Below are positions 20,978 through 28,551 of a stretch of DNA of 64,000 nucleotides, in pieces. The stretch spans positions 1-64,000 of the forward strand of contig NZ_JADDOJ010000010.1 in the NCBI RefSeq assembly GCF_015159745.1, given 5' to 3'. Numbering within the stretch: position 1 is the stretch's first letter; each line of letters starts with the position of its first letter. Origin of the DNA: Ramlibacter aquaticus (GTDB lineage: Bacteria; Pseudomonadota; Gammaproteobacteria; Burkholderiales; Burkholderiaceae_C). The notes beneath the pieces were generated by a model, which ran no database searches, was not told the DNA's origin, and was given only the letters and a program-made list of their open reading frames with translations. The position numbers and the translations under genes were made by a program.

Positions 20978-22930
20978 TCAGCGGGCGGCAGCGGATCCCA
21001 TCAGGGCCAGCACACGCTCGCGAAGCCCCTGGGGGTCCACCTGCGCGGCCTCCAGCGGCGCGCCCACGTTCAGCCCGACGCGGTTGAACATGCCGCGGCG
21101 GAAGGGCCGCACCATGGCGCCGCCGCGCTCGATGCGGCTGAAGAAGGACCCCCACAGGTCCGTGAGCGCCATGGGGACCACGGGTGCGGGCTGCTTCTCG
21201 AGGATCTTCACGATGCCGCCCTTGAAGGCCTGCAGCGTGCCGTCGCGGGTGATCGCACCCTCGGGGAAGATGCCCAGCAGGTCGCCCTCGCGCAGCACGC
21301 CCGCAGCGGCTTCGATGGCGGCCTCGTAGGCGGCCGCGTCCTCGCTGCGCGGGGCGATCGGAATCGCCTTGGCCAGCCGGAACAGCGCGCCCAGCACCGG
21401 CACGCGGAAGATTCGGTGGTCCATCACGAAGCGGATCGGGCGCGGGCTGGCGGCCATCAGCAGCACCGCGTCGACGAAGCTCACGTGGTTGCAGGCCAGC
21501 ACGGCCGCGCCGTGCACGGGGATGTGCGCGGCGCCGCGCACCCGGAAGCGGTAGACCAGGCGCGAGAGCACCCAGGCGATGAAGCGCAGCAGGTACTCGG
21601 GCACCAGCAGGAAGATGTAGCCGGCGACCACCGCGTTGGCCACCGCAATGCCCAGGAACACCTGAGGGATGGTCCAGCCGGCCTTGAGCAGCGCGCCCAC
21701 GATCAGCGCGCTGGCGATCATGAAGAGCGCGTTCAGGATGTTGTTGGCCGCGATGATGCGGGCCCGGTGCGTGGGCTGGCTGCGCATCTGCACCAGGGCG
21801 TACATGGGCACGCTGTACAGCCCGGCGAAGAGGGAGAGCAGCGCCAGGTCGGCCACCACCCGCCAGTGCGCGGCCACGGCGAGGAACGCGCCCACGCCCA
21901 GGGCCGCCTGCGGGGCGGCGAGGCCGCGCGAGGCGAAGTACAGGTCGGCCGCGAACACGCTCATGCCGATCGCACCCAGCGGCACCAGGCCGATCTCCAC
22001 ATGGCGTCGCGAGAGCACCTCGCACAGCAGCGAGCCGGTGCCTATGCCGATGGAGAACACCACCAGCAGCAGCGAGGCCACGTGCTCGTCGCCGTGCAGC
22101 ACCTCCTTGGCGAAGCTGGGGAACTGGCTGAGGAACACGGCGCCGAAGAACCACATCCAGCTGATGCCCAGCAGCGATCGGAACACCACCACGTTGCCGC
22201 GGGCGAGCTGCAGGTTGCGCCAGGTCTCGGCCACCGGGTTCCAGTGGATGCGCAGGCCCGGGTCGGTGGCGGGCAGCGAGGGGATGGCCTGCGCCACGGC
22301 GCGGCCGGCCAGCGCCATCGCCACGCAGGCGACGGCAACCAGGTCGCGGCCCACGCCCGGCAGCGCCACCAGCAGGCCGCCGGCCACGTTGCCCAGCAGG
22401 ATCGCCACGAAGGTGCCCATCTCCACCATGCCGTTGCCGCCGGTGAGCTCGCGCTCGTCCAGCACCTGCGGCAGGTAGGCGTACTTCACCGGGCCGAACA
22501 GCGTGGAGTGCAGGCCCATGAGGAACACGCAGGTGAGCAGCACCGGCACGCTGGCGGCCCAGAAGCCGAAGGCCGCGAGCCCCATGATGCCGATCTCCAG
22601 GTTCTTGACCAGGCGGATCATGCTGCGCTTGTCGAACTTGTCCGTCAGCTGACCGCTGGTGGCCGAGAACAGCAGGAAGGGCAGGATGAACAGGGCGCCG
22701 ATCACCAGGCCCGCCAGCGAGGGCGGCAGCCAGTCCACCTGCAGCTGGTAGGTGACCATGACGGTGAAGGCGAACTTGAACAGGTTGTCGTTCGCGGCGC
22801 CGGAGAACTGGGTCCAGAAGAAAGGCGCGAAGCGCCGCTGGCGCAGGAGGGCGAACTGGTTGGGATGCGGCGCCGGCGCGGCGGCTGCGGCGCTGGCGGG
22901 AACGGGCGCGGAGGCGAGTTCGGTGTCCAT
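20978..22930 (-). CDS. MFS transporter fused to a 1-acyl-glycerophosphate acyltransferase domain
   Basis: A 650-residue fusion. Residues about 25-430 form a 12-segment major facilitator domain like LplT, the lysophospholipid flippase (QFSGAANDNLFKFAFTVM, LFGPVKYAYLPQVL). Residues about 440-650 are a PlsC-type acyltransferase with the NHVSFVD (HX4D) box and FPEGAITRDG. The arrangement resembles LplT-Aas systems that take up and re-acylate lysophospholipids at the inner membrane, but the acyl-ACP synthetase domain of Aas is missing. The start at 22930 is preferred over one 26 codons upstream. It is divergent from an HTH regulator. Confidence 0.88.
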   Translation of the reverse strand: MDTELASAPVPASAAAAAPAPHPNQFALLRQRRFAPFFWTQFSGAANDNLFKFAFTVMVTYQLQVDWLPPSLAGLVIGALFILPFLLFSATSGQLTDKFDKRSMIRLVKNLEIGIMGLAAFGFWAASVPVLLTCVFLMGLHSTLFGPVKYAYLPQVLDERELTGGNGMVEMGTFVAILLGNVAGGLLVALPGVGRDLVAVACVAMALAGRAVAQAIPSLPATDPGLRIHWNPVAETWRNLQLARGNVVVFRSLLGISWMWFFGAVFLSQFPSFAKEVLHGDEHVASLLLVVFSIGIGTGSLLCEVLSRRHVEIGLVPLGAIGMSVFAADLYFASRGLAAPQAALGVGAFLAVAAHWRVVADLALLSLFAGLYSVPMYALVQMRSQPTHRARIIAANNILNALFMIASALIVGALLKAGWTIPQVFLGIAVANAVVAGYIFLLVPEYLLRFIAWVLSRLVYRFRVRGAAHIPVHGAAVLACNHVSFVDAVLLMAASPRPIRFVMDHRIFRVPVLGALFRLAKAIPIAPRSEDAAAYEAAIEAAAGVLREGDLLGIFPEGAITRDGTLQAFKGGIVKILEKQPAPVVPMALTDLWGSFFSRIERGGAMVRPFRRGMFNRVGLNVGAPLEAAQVDPQGLRERVLALMGSAAAR

Positions 22931-23000
22931 GGATGCATCATGCCCGGCCGCGCGCCCTGCGCAAGAGGCGGATGAACTTGCAGCACTTTTTCGGCCCTTC

Positions 23001-23019
23001 GGTATCATCAGGCGATACC
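23001..23019. promoter_or_regulatory. Inverted repeat, candidate operator for the HTH gene
   Basis: GGTATCATCAGGCGATACC has perfect 6-base arms (GGTATC/GATACC) around a 7-base spacer and ends one base before the ATG of the HTH regulator. Bases TATCAT within it could also serve as a -10 element. The position fits autoregulation, and it lies about 70 bases from the start of the divergent MFS-acyltransferase gene. Confidence 0.5.
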
Positions 23020-23751
23020 ATGGCTTCCAGCGCCGACCTGGTCCTGGCCCTGAAGAAGGAGCTCAAGGCCGCCCGCATCACCTACGCCGCGCTCGGCGAC
23101 GCGCTGGGGCTGGCCGAATCCAGCGTCAAGCGCATGTTCGCGCGCGGCGAGATGCCGCTGTCGCGCGTGGACGCGATCTGCCGCGTGCTGCGGCTGGACT
23201 TCGCCGACCTGGCGCGCCAGGTGGCCGACGCCCAGCCCCTGCTGCGCGAGCTCAGCCTCGCGCAGGAGCAGGCCGTGGTGGCCGACCGCAAGCTGCTTCT
23301 GTGCGCCATCAGCGTGCTCAGCCAGTGGACGCTGGAACAGGTGGTGGCGACCTACCGCATCAGCAACGCCGAGGCCGTGCGCTGCTTCGTGCAGCTGGAC
23401 CGGCTGGGCGTGATCGAGCTGCGGCCGCAGAACCGCTACCGCCTGCGCCTGGCGAAGACCTTCCGCTGGCGGCCCAACGGCCCGGTGATGGGCTACTTCC
23501 GCGAGCACGTGCTGCAGGACTACTTCGGCGGCGGCTTCGACGGCGAGGGCGAGGCGGTGATGCTGGTCCATGGCGCGATCGGCCGCGCGCTCGCGCCCGC
23601 CTTCGTGGACCGGCTGCAGCGGGTGGCGCAGGATTTCGCCCAGCAGCACCAGACCGACCAGCGGCTGGCCGACAAGGACCGCGAGGGCTACACCCTGGTG
23701 CTGGCGATGCGCAGCTGGGAGTTCGGCGCCTTCCAGGCGCTGCGCCGCTGA
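23020..23751 (+). CDS. XRE-like HTH transcriptional regulator
   Basis: A 243-residue protein with a lambda-repressor-type HTH at about residues 15-60 (YAALGDALGLAESSVKRMF). A C-terminal half of about 170 residues follows. It holds a second helix-rich segment (LEQVVATYRISNAEAVRCF) that looks like a winged-helix region, and I recognise no ligand domain. The ATG at 23020 has AGG seven bases upstream and directly follows a palindrome. An upstream in-frame ATG at 22972 would put the palindrome inside the gene, which I consider less likely. The divergent MFS-acyltransferase gene is its most likely target. Confidence 0.8.
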   Translation: MASSADLVLALKKELKAARITYAALGDALGLAESSVKRMFARGEMPLSRVDAICRVLRLDFADLARQVADAQPLLRELSLAQEQAVVADRKLLLCAISVLSQWTLEQVVATYRISNAEAVRCFVQLDRLGVIELRPQNRYRLRLAKTFRWRPNGPVMGYFREHVLQDYFGGGFDGEGEAVMLVHGAIGRALAPAFVDRLQRVAQDFAQQHQTDQRLADKDREGYTLVLAMRSWEFGAFQALRR

Positions 23752-23790
23752 AGCCCGCCCGGGCGCCCGGCCCCGGCCGCGGGGCCGCGT

Positions 23791-25053
23791 TCAGCCGCGG
23801 AAGACCGTGAGCACGCCGGTGTACCCGTAGAGATGGTCGCGCGCGATCTCCCCGCCGGCGAAGAAGCCCGCCAGCGGCACGTCGCCGAGCACGCGGCGGA
23901 TCAGCTGCAGCTCGGCGCTGGGGCCGCCGAAGTGCGGGCCGCCGCGGCCCGCGCAGCTCACGTACACCGCCCCCAGGATGCGCCGCTCCGGCGCCGGCAG
24001 GGCGTCGGCCGCCGGTGCGGCCAGGGCCGCGGCCACGGATTCGCTGACCTCCTCGGGCTCCAGCTCCTCGCGGATCTCGGCGCAGATGCGGATCAGGTCG
24101 GCCCGCGCGGCCTGCACGTTGCGCTGGCAGAACGCCATGCGCATGCCGGCCTCGGGCCGGTCGGCGATGGCCACCGCGCGGCGGTTCGGGTCCAGGCCGA
24201 TGAGGTGGCGCACCAGCACGTCGGGGCCGAAGTTGCCGGTGCGGCCGATCGCGTCGCTGCCCGGGGGCGTCAGGCCCACCAGGGTCGCACGCAGGGTGCG
24301 CAAGGCGGGCTCGGGGTCGTCCAGGGTGATGCGCAGGTCTTCCAGCAGCACGTCCAGGGCCGGCCGGCCGTCGATCTTCAGGAGGACGTTGCCGTCCACC
24401 GCATCCACCGTGCGCTGCGGCGCGACCGGCTGGCAGCCCTGGGTGACGCGCGACACCAGGGCCACCTGCTCGCCGAAGGCCACGCCCGACAGGCCGCCGT
24501 GGAAGACGCCGCGAGCGCCGCCCTGGCCGCGCATGTTGCCGTTGCCGCTGACCGCGAACTGCACCGATTCGCCCCGGCTGGAGGCCAGGCCGCCGAACAG
24601 GTAGCCGGTGGTGGTGCGGCCGGCCATCTCGGTGACCAGGTCGGCCAGCTCGGGGGTCTGCGCGTCCGCGTGCACCAGCGCGGTGAAGGGCTCGAAGCCC
24701 ATGCCCTCGCCGGTGCCCAGCGGCGCCACGCCCGAGAACACGCGGTACTGGTCGCTGGGCAGTTCGCAGAGCATGACGACCAGGCCGGGCTCGTCGAAGT
24801 ACTCCACGCCCGAGGAGCACACGCCCACGCCCACGGTCCCCGCCCAGTCCGTCACCTCCGGCAGTTCGGCCGAGAGGTGATCCAGCAGGTCCTGCGCTTG
24901 CGCAGCGTAGTGGTCGGTGATGTAGACCAGGCCCAGGGTGGGCGCGCTGGCATAGCCGTGCAGGGCCATCTGCGCGCGCAGCTGCGCCAGCACCAGGTTG
25001 GCGGCCATGGGCCACTGCGGGTGCGTGGCGTGGCCGAAGGGAAAGAGCTTCAT
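23791..25053 (-). CDS. FIST-domain signal transduction protein
   Basis: A 420-residue protein with an N-terminal FIST domain (about 25-200) and a FIST C domain (about 220-400). FIST domains are thought to be extracytoplasmic-type or intracellular sensors of small ligands, possibly amino acids. Supporting segments are GLVYITDHYA, GVGVCSSGVEYFDEPG and, at the C terminus, CAGRGGPHFGG and GFFAGGEIA. No output domain is attached. Its ATG overlaps the phaM stop by 4 bases (ATGA), so it is co-translated with the PHA granule protein. That pairing is the main clue to its role. Confidence 0.85.
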   Translation of the reverse strand: MKLFPFGHATHPQWPMAANLVLAQLRAQMALHGYASAPTLGLVYITDHYAAQAQDLLDHLSAELPEVTDWAGTVGVGVCSSGVEYFDEPGLVVMLCELPSDQYRVFSGVAPLGTGEGMGFEPFTALVHADAQTPELADLVTEMAGRTTTGYLFGGLASSRGESVQFAVSGNGNMRGQGGARGVFHGGLSGVAFGEQVALVSRVTQGCQPVAPQRTVDAVDGNVLLKIDGRPALDVLLEDLRITLDDPEPALRTLRATLVGLTPPGSDAIGRTGNFGPDVLVRHLIGLDPNRRAVAIADRPEAGMRMAFCQRNVQAARADLIRICAEIREELEPEEVSESVAAALAAPAADALPAPERRILGAVYVSCAGRGGPHFGGPSAELQLIRRVLGDVPLAGFFAGGEIARDHLYGYTGVLTVFRG

Positions 25054-25826
25054 GGCCGCCCGGTCCGGGCCGCGGGCCGGCGGCGGGCCGGTGCCTTCGC
25101 CGCCTTGGCGGCCGCCCGTTTCTTGGGCGCTGGCGCCGCGCGGCCCGTTGCCGCCTTGGCCATGCCCGTGGCGGCCTTGACCGCTTCCCGGGCCATGCCG
25201 CCGGCGACGTTGCGCGCCGTGTCCAGCGCGGTCTGCGCGGCGGCGTCCTTCATCGCGTCGGTGGCGATCTGCTGGAACTGCTGCGTCAGCGCGCCCCACC
25301 ATTGCAGCGGGTCCACCACGCCGGTGCCGCCCGCGCCTGCGGATGCTGCGGCTGCGTCCCGGTCGGCGGATTTTCTGCGCGAAGCCGGTCGCCGGGGCGC
25401 CGGCGCTTCCTCCGGCGCCGGGTCCGCGGCCTCTGGCGCGGGCGTGTCGTCCGCCGCCGGGCGCGCCGCGGCACCGGCCGCCATCTCGCCCGCCTTCTGC
25501 AGGGTCTCGGCCGTCTTCATGCGCAGGGCGTCCGCCACCTCGGCCATGTTGAAGTTCATGCCGCGCAGCGTGGCCAGGGTCATCTTCTGGACCTCCAGCG
25601 CCTGGATGGTGGCGCCCAGGGCCTTGGAGTTCTGGTCCAGCCAGAAGTGCACGGCCTTGAGCTCGCCGATGCGCTTGTCCAGCTCCTCGACGTTGAGCGT
25701 GGGGGCGACCCAGCTGGAGAGGTTGGGCACCTGGGGCAGGCCCTGGGTGGCGCCCTTGGCCAGGTTCTGCAGGAAATCGAATCCCGGCACGAATTTTCCG
25801 AAGCCGAAGTTGTGGTTCTCGCTCAT
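25050..25826 (-). CDS. phaM: PhaM-type polyhydroxyalkanoate granule protein
   Basis: A 258-residue protein matching PhaM of Burkholderiales. The conserved N-terminal region (residues 5-95) has FGFGKFVPGFDFLQNLAKG, LSSWVAPTLNVEELDKRI and LDQNSKALGATIQALEVQKM. The C terminus is Ala/Lys/Arg-rich like histone H1 (repeats of AAKAAK and ARRRPAAR). Known PhaM activates PHA synthase and tethers PHB granules to the nucleoid, and the basic tail fits DNA binding. No phaC, phaA or phaP is in the window. It is coupled to the FIST gene downstream. Confidence 0.9.
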   Translation of the reverse strand: MSENHNFGFGKFVPGFDFLQNLAKGATQGLPQVPNLSSWVAPTLNVEELDKRIGELKAVHFWLDQNSKALGATIQALEVQKMTLATLRGMNFNMAEVADALRMKTAETLQKAGEMAAGAAARPAADDTPAPEAADPAPEEAPAPRRPASRRKSADRDAAAASAGAGGTGVVDPLQWWGALTQQFQQIATDAMKDAAAQTALDTARNVAGGMAREAVKAATGMAKAATGRAAPAPKKRAAAKAAKAPARRRPAARTGRP

Positions 25827-25890
25827 GGCCGTGCCTCCGTCGTCAACGGCGCCAGCTTACCGCAAGGCCGCCCGGGCGGGCGGCGGTTCT

Positions 25891-26430
25891 TCAGTGCGGC
25901 TGCGTGGGCAGGCCCTGCGGCGCCATGACGGCGACCGGCAGCTGCAGCGCGACGGTGCGCTCCACGCCCTGGGCATCCTTGAGCACCAGGGTGACCGGCA
26001 CCTGCGACCCGGCCGGCAGCGGGCGCTTCAGGTCCATCAGCATCAGGTGCAGACCGCCGGGCTTGAGCTCCAGCGGCTGGCCGGGCTGCAGCGCAATGGC
26101 ACCGGCTGGGCGCATGCGCATGACGCCGCCTTCCATCTTCATCTCGTGCACCTCGGCCTCGCCCGCCACCGGCGTGCGAACCGCCAGCAGCTGCATGGGC
26201 TCGCGCGTGGTGATGCGCATGAAGGCGCCCGTGCCCTGCTGGCCGGCCACCGTGGCGCGCACCCAGCCGCCCTCGACCTGCGCGGCCGCGGCCTTCGCGT
26301 TGCTGGCGGCGGACGCGGCGGGTGCGGAGGTGCCCTGGGCCGACGCGGCCGTGGCGCCGGACGCCCACAGCACGGCGGCCAGGGCAGGAAGAGCGAGGCG
26401 GGACAGGGCGGAGCGGCGCGGGATGTGCAT
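25891..26430 (-). CDS. Periplasmic copper chaperone PCu(A)C
   Basis: A 179-residue exported protein. A Sec signal peptide covers about residues 1-31, ending ATAASAQG. The PCu(A)C copper site follows the H(M)x10Mx21HxM pattern: HEMKMEGGVMRM near residue 95 and GGLHLMLMDLKRPL near 125. Such proteins load Cu(I) into the CuA site of cytochrome oxidase. No Sco or oxidase gene is adjacent, so it stands alone here. An Ala/Ser-rich linker follows the signal. Confidence 0.9.
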   Translation of the reverse strand: MHIPRRSALSRLALPALAAVLWASGATAASAQGTSAPAASAASNAKAAAAQVEGGWVRATVAGQQGTGAFMRITTREPMQLLAVRTPVAGEAEVHEMKMEGGVMRMRPAGAIALQPGQPLELKPGGLHLMLMDLKRPLPAGSQVPVTLVLKDAQGVERTVALQLPVAVMAPQGLPTQPH

Positions 26431-26481
26431 GGGCCGGATTATCCCCGGCGGCCCCGGCCCCTGTGCGTGCGGGGGCAGGCC

Positions 26482-27276
26482 TCAGTAGCGCGGCGGCCGC
26501 CGCTCGCGCAGCGAGGCGATGCCTTCGGCCACATCCGGGCCGGCAAAGCCCATGAACTCCAGCGCCAGCGAGGTGTCGAAGGCCGGCCCGGCCTGGCGCA
26601 GCCAGTTGTTGAGCGAGTACTTGGTCCAGCGGATCGCGCTTTGCGCACCGCTGGCCAGGCGGTCCGCGATCTCGTAGGCGCGCGGCAGCAGTTCCGCGTC
26701 CTCCACCGCGAGCGAGACCAGGCCGATGCGCTCGGCCTCGGCGCCGCTCACCGGCTCGCACAGCATGAGGTAGTACTTGGCCTTGGCCATGCCACACAGC
26801 AGCGGCCAGACAATGGCCGCGTGGTCGCCGGCGGCCACGCCCAGCCGGGTGTGGCCGTCCACGATGCGCGCGGTCTTCGCCGCCACCGAGATGTCCGCCA
26901 GCAGGCCGGCGACCAGCCCCGCGCCCACGGCGGGCCCGTGCAGCGCGCTGACGATGGGCTTGTCGCAATTGATGACGTTGTAGACCAGGTCGCGAGCCTC
27001 CTTCCAGACCCGCGAACGGACCTCGAAGTCCTGCGCCATGTCCTGCACCAGGGCGAGGTCGCCGCCGCCCGAGAAGCCCTGGCCTTCGCCGCGCAGCACG
27101 GCGCAGCGCACGCTGTCGTCGGCACTGACGTCGCGCCAGATCTCGGCCAGCTCGCGGTGCCCCTCGTGCCCGGCCGTGGGCAGCTTGCCGTTGGCCGCAC
27201 GCATCTGGATGTCGAGCACGGTGTTGCCGGGACCCCGGCGCGTGATCGACAGCGTCTGGTAGCGGGAATAGTCCAT
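26482..27276 (-). CDS. Crotonase-fold enoyl-CoA hydratase/isomerase family protein
   Basis: A 264-residue crotonase-fold protein. The oxyanion-hole segments [13 protein letters not shown] (about 64-75) and [12 protein letters not shown] (113-124) are clear. The two catalytic Glu of classical enoyl-CoA hydratases are not present at the expected places: Val122 and Thr143 occupy them, while Asp151 is nearby. It is therefore likely an isomerase, hydrolase or other member of the superfamily, acting on an acyl-CoA. The divergent neighbour is a glyoxalase-fold gene with only 30 bases between. Confidence 0.85.
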   Translation of the reverse strand: MDYSRYQTLSITRRGPGNTVLDIQMRAANGKLPTAGHEGHRELAEIWRDVSADDSVRCAVLRGEGQGFSGGGDLALVQDMAQDFEVRSRVWKEARDLVYNVINCDKPIVSALHGPAVGAGLVAGLLADISVAAKTARIVDGHTRLGVAAGDHAAIVWPLLCGMAKAKYYLMLCEPVSGAEAERIGLVSLAVEDAELLPRAYEIADRLASGAQSAIRWTKYSLNNWLRQAGPAFDTSLALEFMGFAGPDVAEGIASLRERRPPRY

Positions 27277-27306
27277 GGTCTCCAGGTCCTCGGTTACGCT
27301 TGTGTG

Positions 27307-27720
27307 ATGCGGAGCTTATTCCACCTCTCCTTCAACGTGACCGACCTGGACCAGGCACGCCGCTTCTATGCCGGCGTGCTGGGCTGCCGCGAGGGCCGCA
27401 GCGCCGCGACCTGGGTGGATTTCGACTTCGCCGGCCACCAGCTCTCGCTGCACCTGGGCGAGCCCTTCCGCACCCAGCCGACCGGCCAGGTCGATGGCAA
27501 GGCCGTGCCCATGCCGCACTTCGGCCTGGCGCTGGAAGCGCCGGCGTGGCACGCGATGGCGCAGCGCCTGCGCGAGGCCGGGACGTCTTTCATCCTCGAG
27601 CCTCACCTGCGCTACCCGGGGCTGCCCGGCGAGCAATGGACCATGTTCTTCTGCGACCCCTTCGGCAACCCCATCGAGGTCAAGGGCTTCCGTTCGCTGG
27701 ACACCGTCTTCGACACCTGA
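27307..27720 (+). CDS. VOC/glyoxalase-fold protein
   Basis: A 137-residue protein of the vicinal oxygen chelate family. It begins [17 protein letters not shown], the usual first beta-alpha-beta unit, and ends with [15 protein letters not shown]. Possible metal ligands are His7, a central His and Glu near 127. The substrate is unknown. Its ATG is 30 bases from the start of the divergent crotonase-fold gene, so the two may be co-regulated. A perfect 8-bp inverted repeat follows the stop. Confidence 0.88.
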   Translation: MRSLFHLSFNVTDLDQARRFYAGVLGCREGRSAATWVDFDFAGHQLSLHLGEPFRTQPTGQVDGKAVPMPHFGLALEAPAWHAMAQRLREAGTSFILEPHLRYPGLPGEQWTMFFCDPFGNPIEVKGFRSLDTVFDT

Positions 27721-27729
27721 GTCCGCGGC

Positions 27730-27751
27730 CCTGTAGGACGGCGCCTACAGG
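27730..27751. repeat. Perfect inverted repeat after the glyoxalase-fold gene
   Basis: CCTGTAGG and CCTACAGG are exact complements around a 6-base loop, 9 bases after the stop at 27720. There is no T tract. It could be a Rho-assisted terminator or a dispersed REP-like element. I saw no second copy in the window. Confidence 0.5.
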
Positions 27752-27807
27752 CCTTGGGGTCGGCCCCCGCTGTGCAGGCCGCCCCGGCCCTGCTAGGGTT
27801 GAATCGC

Positions 27808-28551
27808 ATGAACCTGGCGGACATGCTGGCGCCCTCGTGCGCGCTCTTCCTCGACTTCGACGGCACCCTGGTGGATCTGGCACCCCAGCCCGAAGACGTT
27901 CTGGTGCCGGACGGCCTCGTCGATGCGCTGCAGGCACTGCATCGCGCCCTGGGCGGCGCCCTGGCGATGGTGTCCGGCCGCCCCATCGCCGAGATGGACG
28001 CCTTCCTGCACCCCCTGCGGCTGCCCGCGGCCGGGGTGCACGGCGCCCAGCGCCGCGGCGCCGACGGCGTGCTGCACCAGGCGGAGCCTCCCCCCCTGGA
28101 CGAGGCCCTGGCGGCAGCCCATGCGCTGGCCGCGCGGGACGAGCGCCTGCGCGTCGAACTCAAGCCCGGCTCCATCGCCCTGCATTACCGCCAGGCGCCC
28201 GAGCGCGAAGCCGAGTGCGTGGCCGTGATGCAGGCGGCGGTGGCTCGCTCGCGCGGGCTGGCCTTGCTGCGCGGCAAGATGGTGGTCGAGGCCAAGCCCG
28301 GCGGTGCCACCAAGGGCCGGGCCATCGAGGCCTTCCTGCATGAGCCGCCCTTCGCCGGCCGCGTGCCGGTCTTCGTGGGCGACGACGTCACCGACGAGGC
28401 CGGCTTTTCCGCCGTGCAGCGCCTGCGCGGGCTGGGCGTGAAGGTGGGCGAAGGCGACACCGTGGCCTCGCGCCGCATCGCCTCGCCGGCCGACTTCCGC
28501 GCACAGCTGGCGCAGGCCGCCGCCGCGCTGGGCACGGGAGCCCCGGCATGA
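27808..28551 (+). CDS. otsB: Trehalose-6-phosphate phosphatase
   Basis: A 247-residue HAD phosphatase that removes phosphate from trehalose 6-phosphate. Motif I is DFDGTLVDLAP (the two Asp near residues 15-17), motif III includes the Lys of the AKPGGATKGRA segment, and motif IV is FVGDDVTDE. The ATG at 27808, with AGGG nine bases upstream, gives the family N terminus. It overlaps the GH15 gene by 4 bases (ATGA). Trehalose is a compatible solute and stress protectant. Confidence 0.95.
   Translation: MNLADMLAPSCALFLDFDGTLVDLAPQPEDVLVPDGLVDALQALHRALGGALAMVSGRPIAEMDAFLHPLRLPAAGVHGAQRRGADGVLHQAEPPPLDEALAAAHALAARDERLRVELKPGSIALHYRQAPEREAECVAVMQAAVARSRGLALLRGKMVVEAKPGGATKGRAIEAFLHEPPFAGRVPVFVGDDVTDEAGFSAVQRLRGLGVKVGEGDTVASRRIASPADFRAQLAQAAAALGTGAPA

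Noticed and set aside
23769-23786. GGCCCC/GGGGCC inverted repeat between the convergent HTH and FIST genes
   Set aside because: GC-only stem without T tract; such repeats are expected by chance in this base composition.
23833-27720. A 1295-codon plus-strand open frame
   Set aside because: It is antisense to the FIST, phaM, copper chaperone and crotonase-fold genes and arises from high GC. Only its last 137 codons, the glyoxalase-fold protein, are real.
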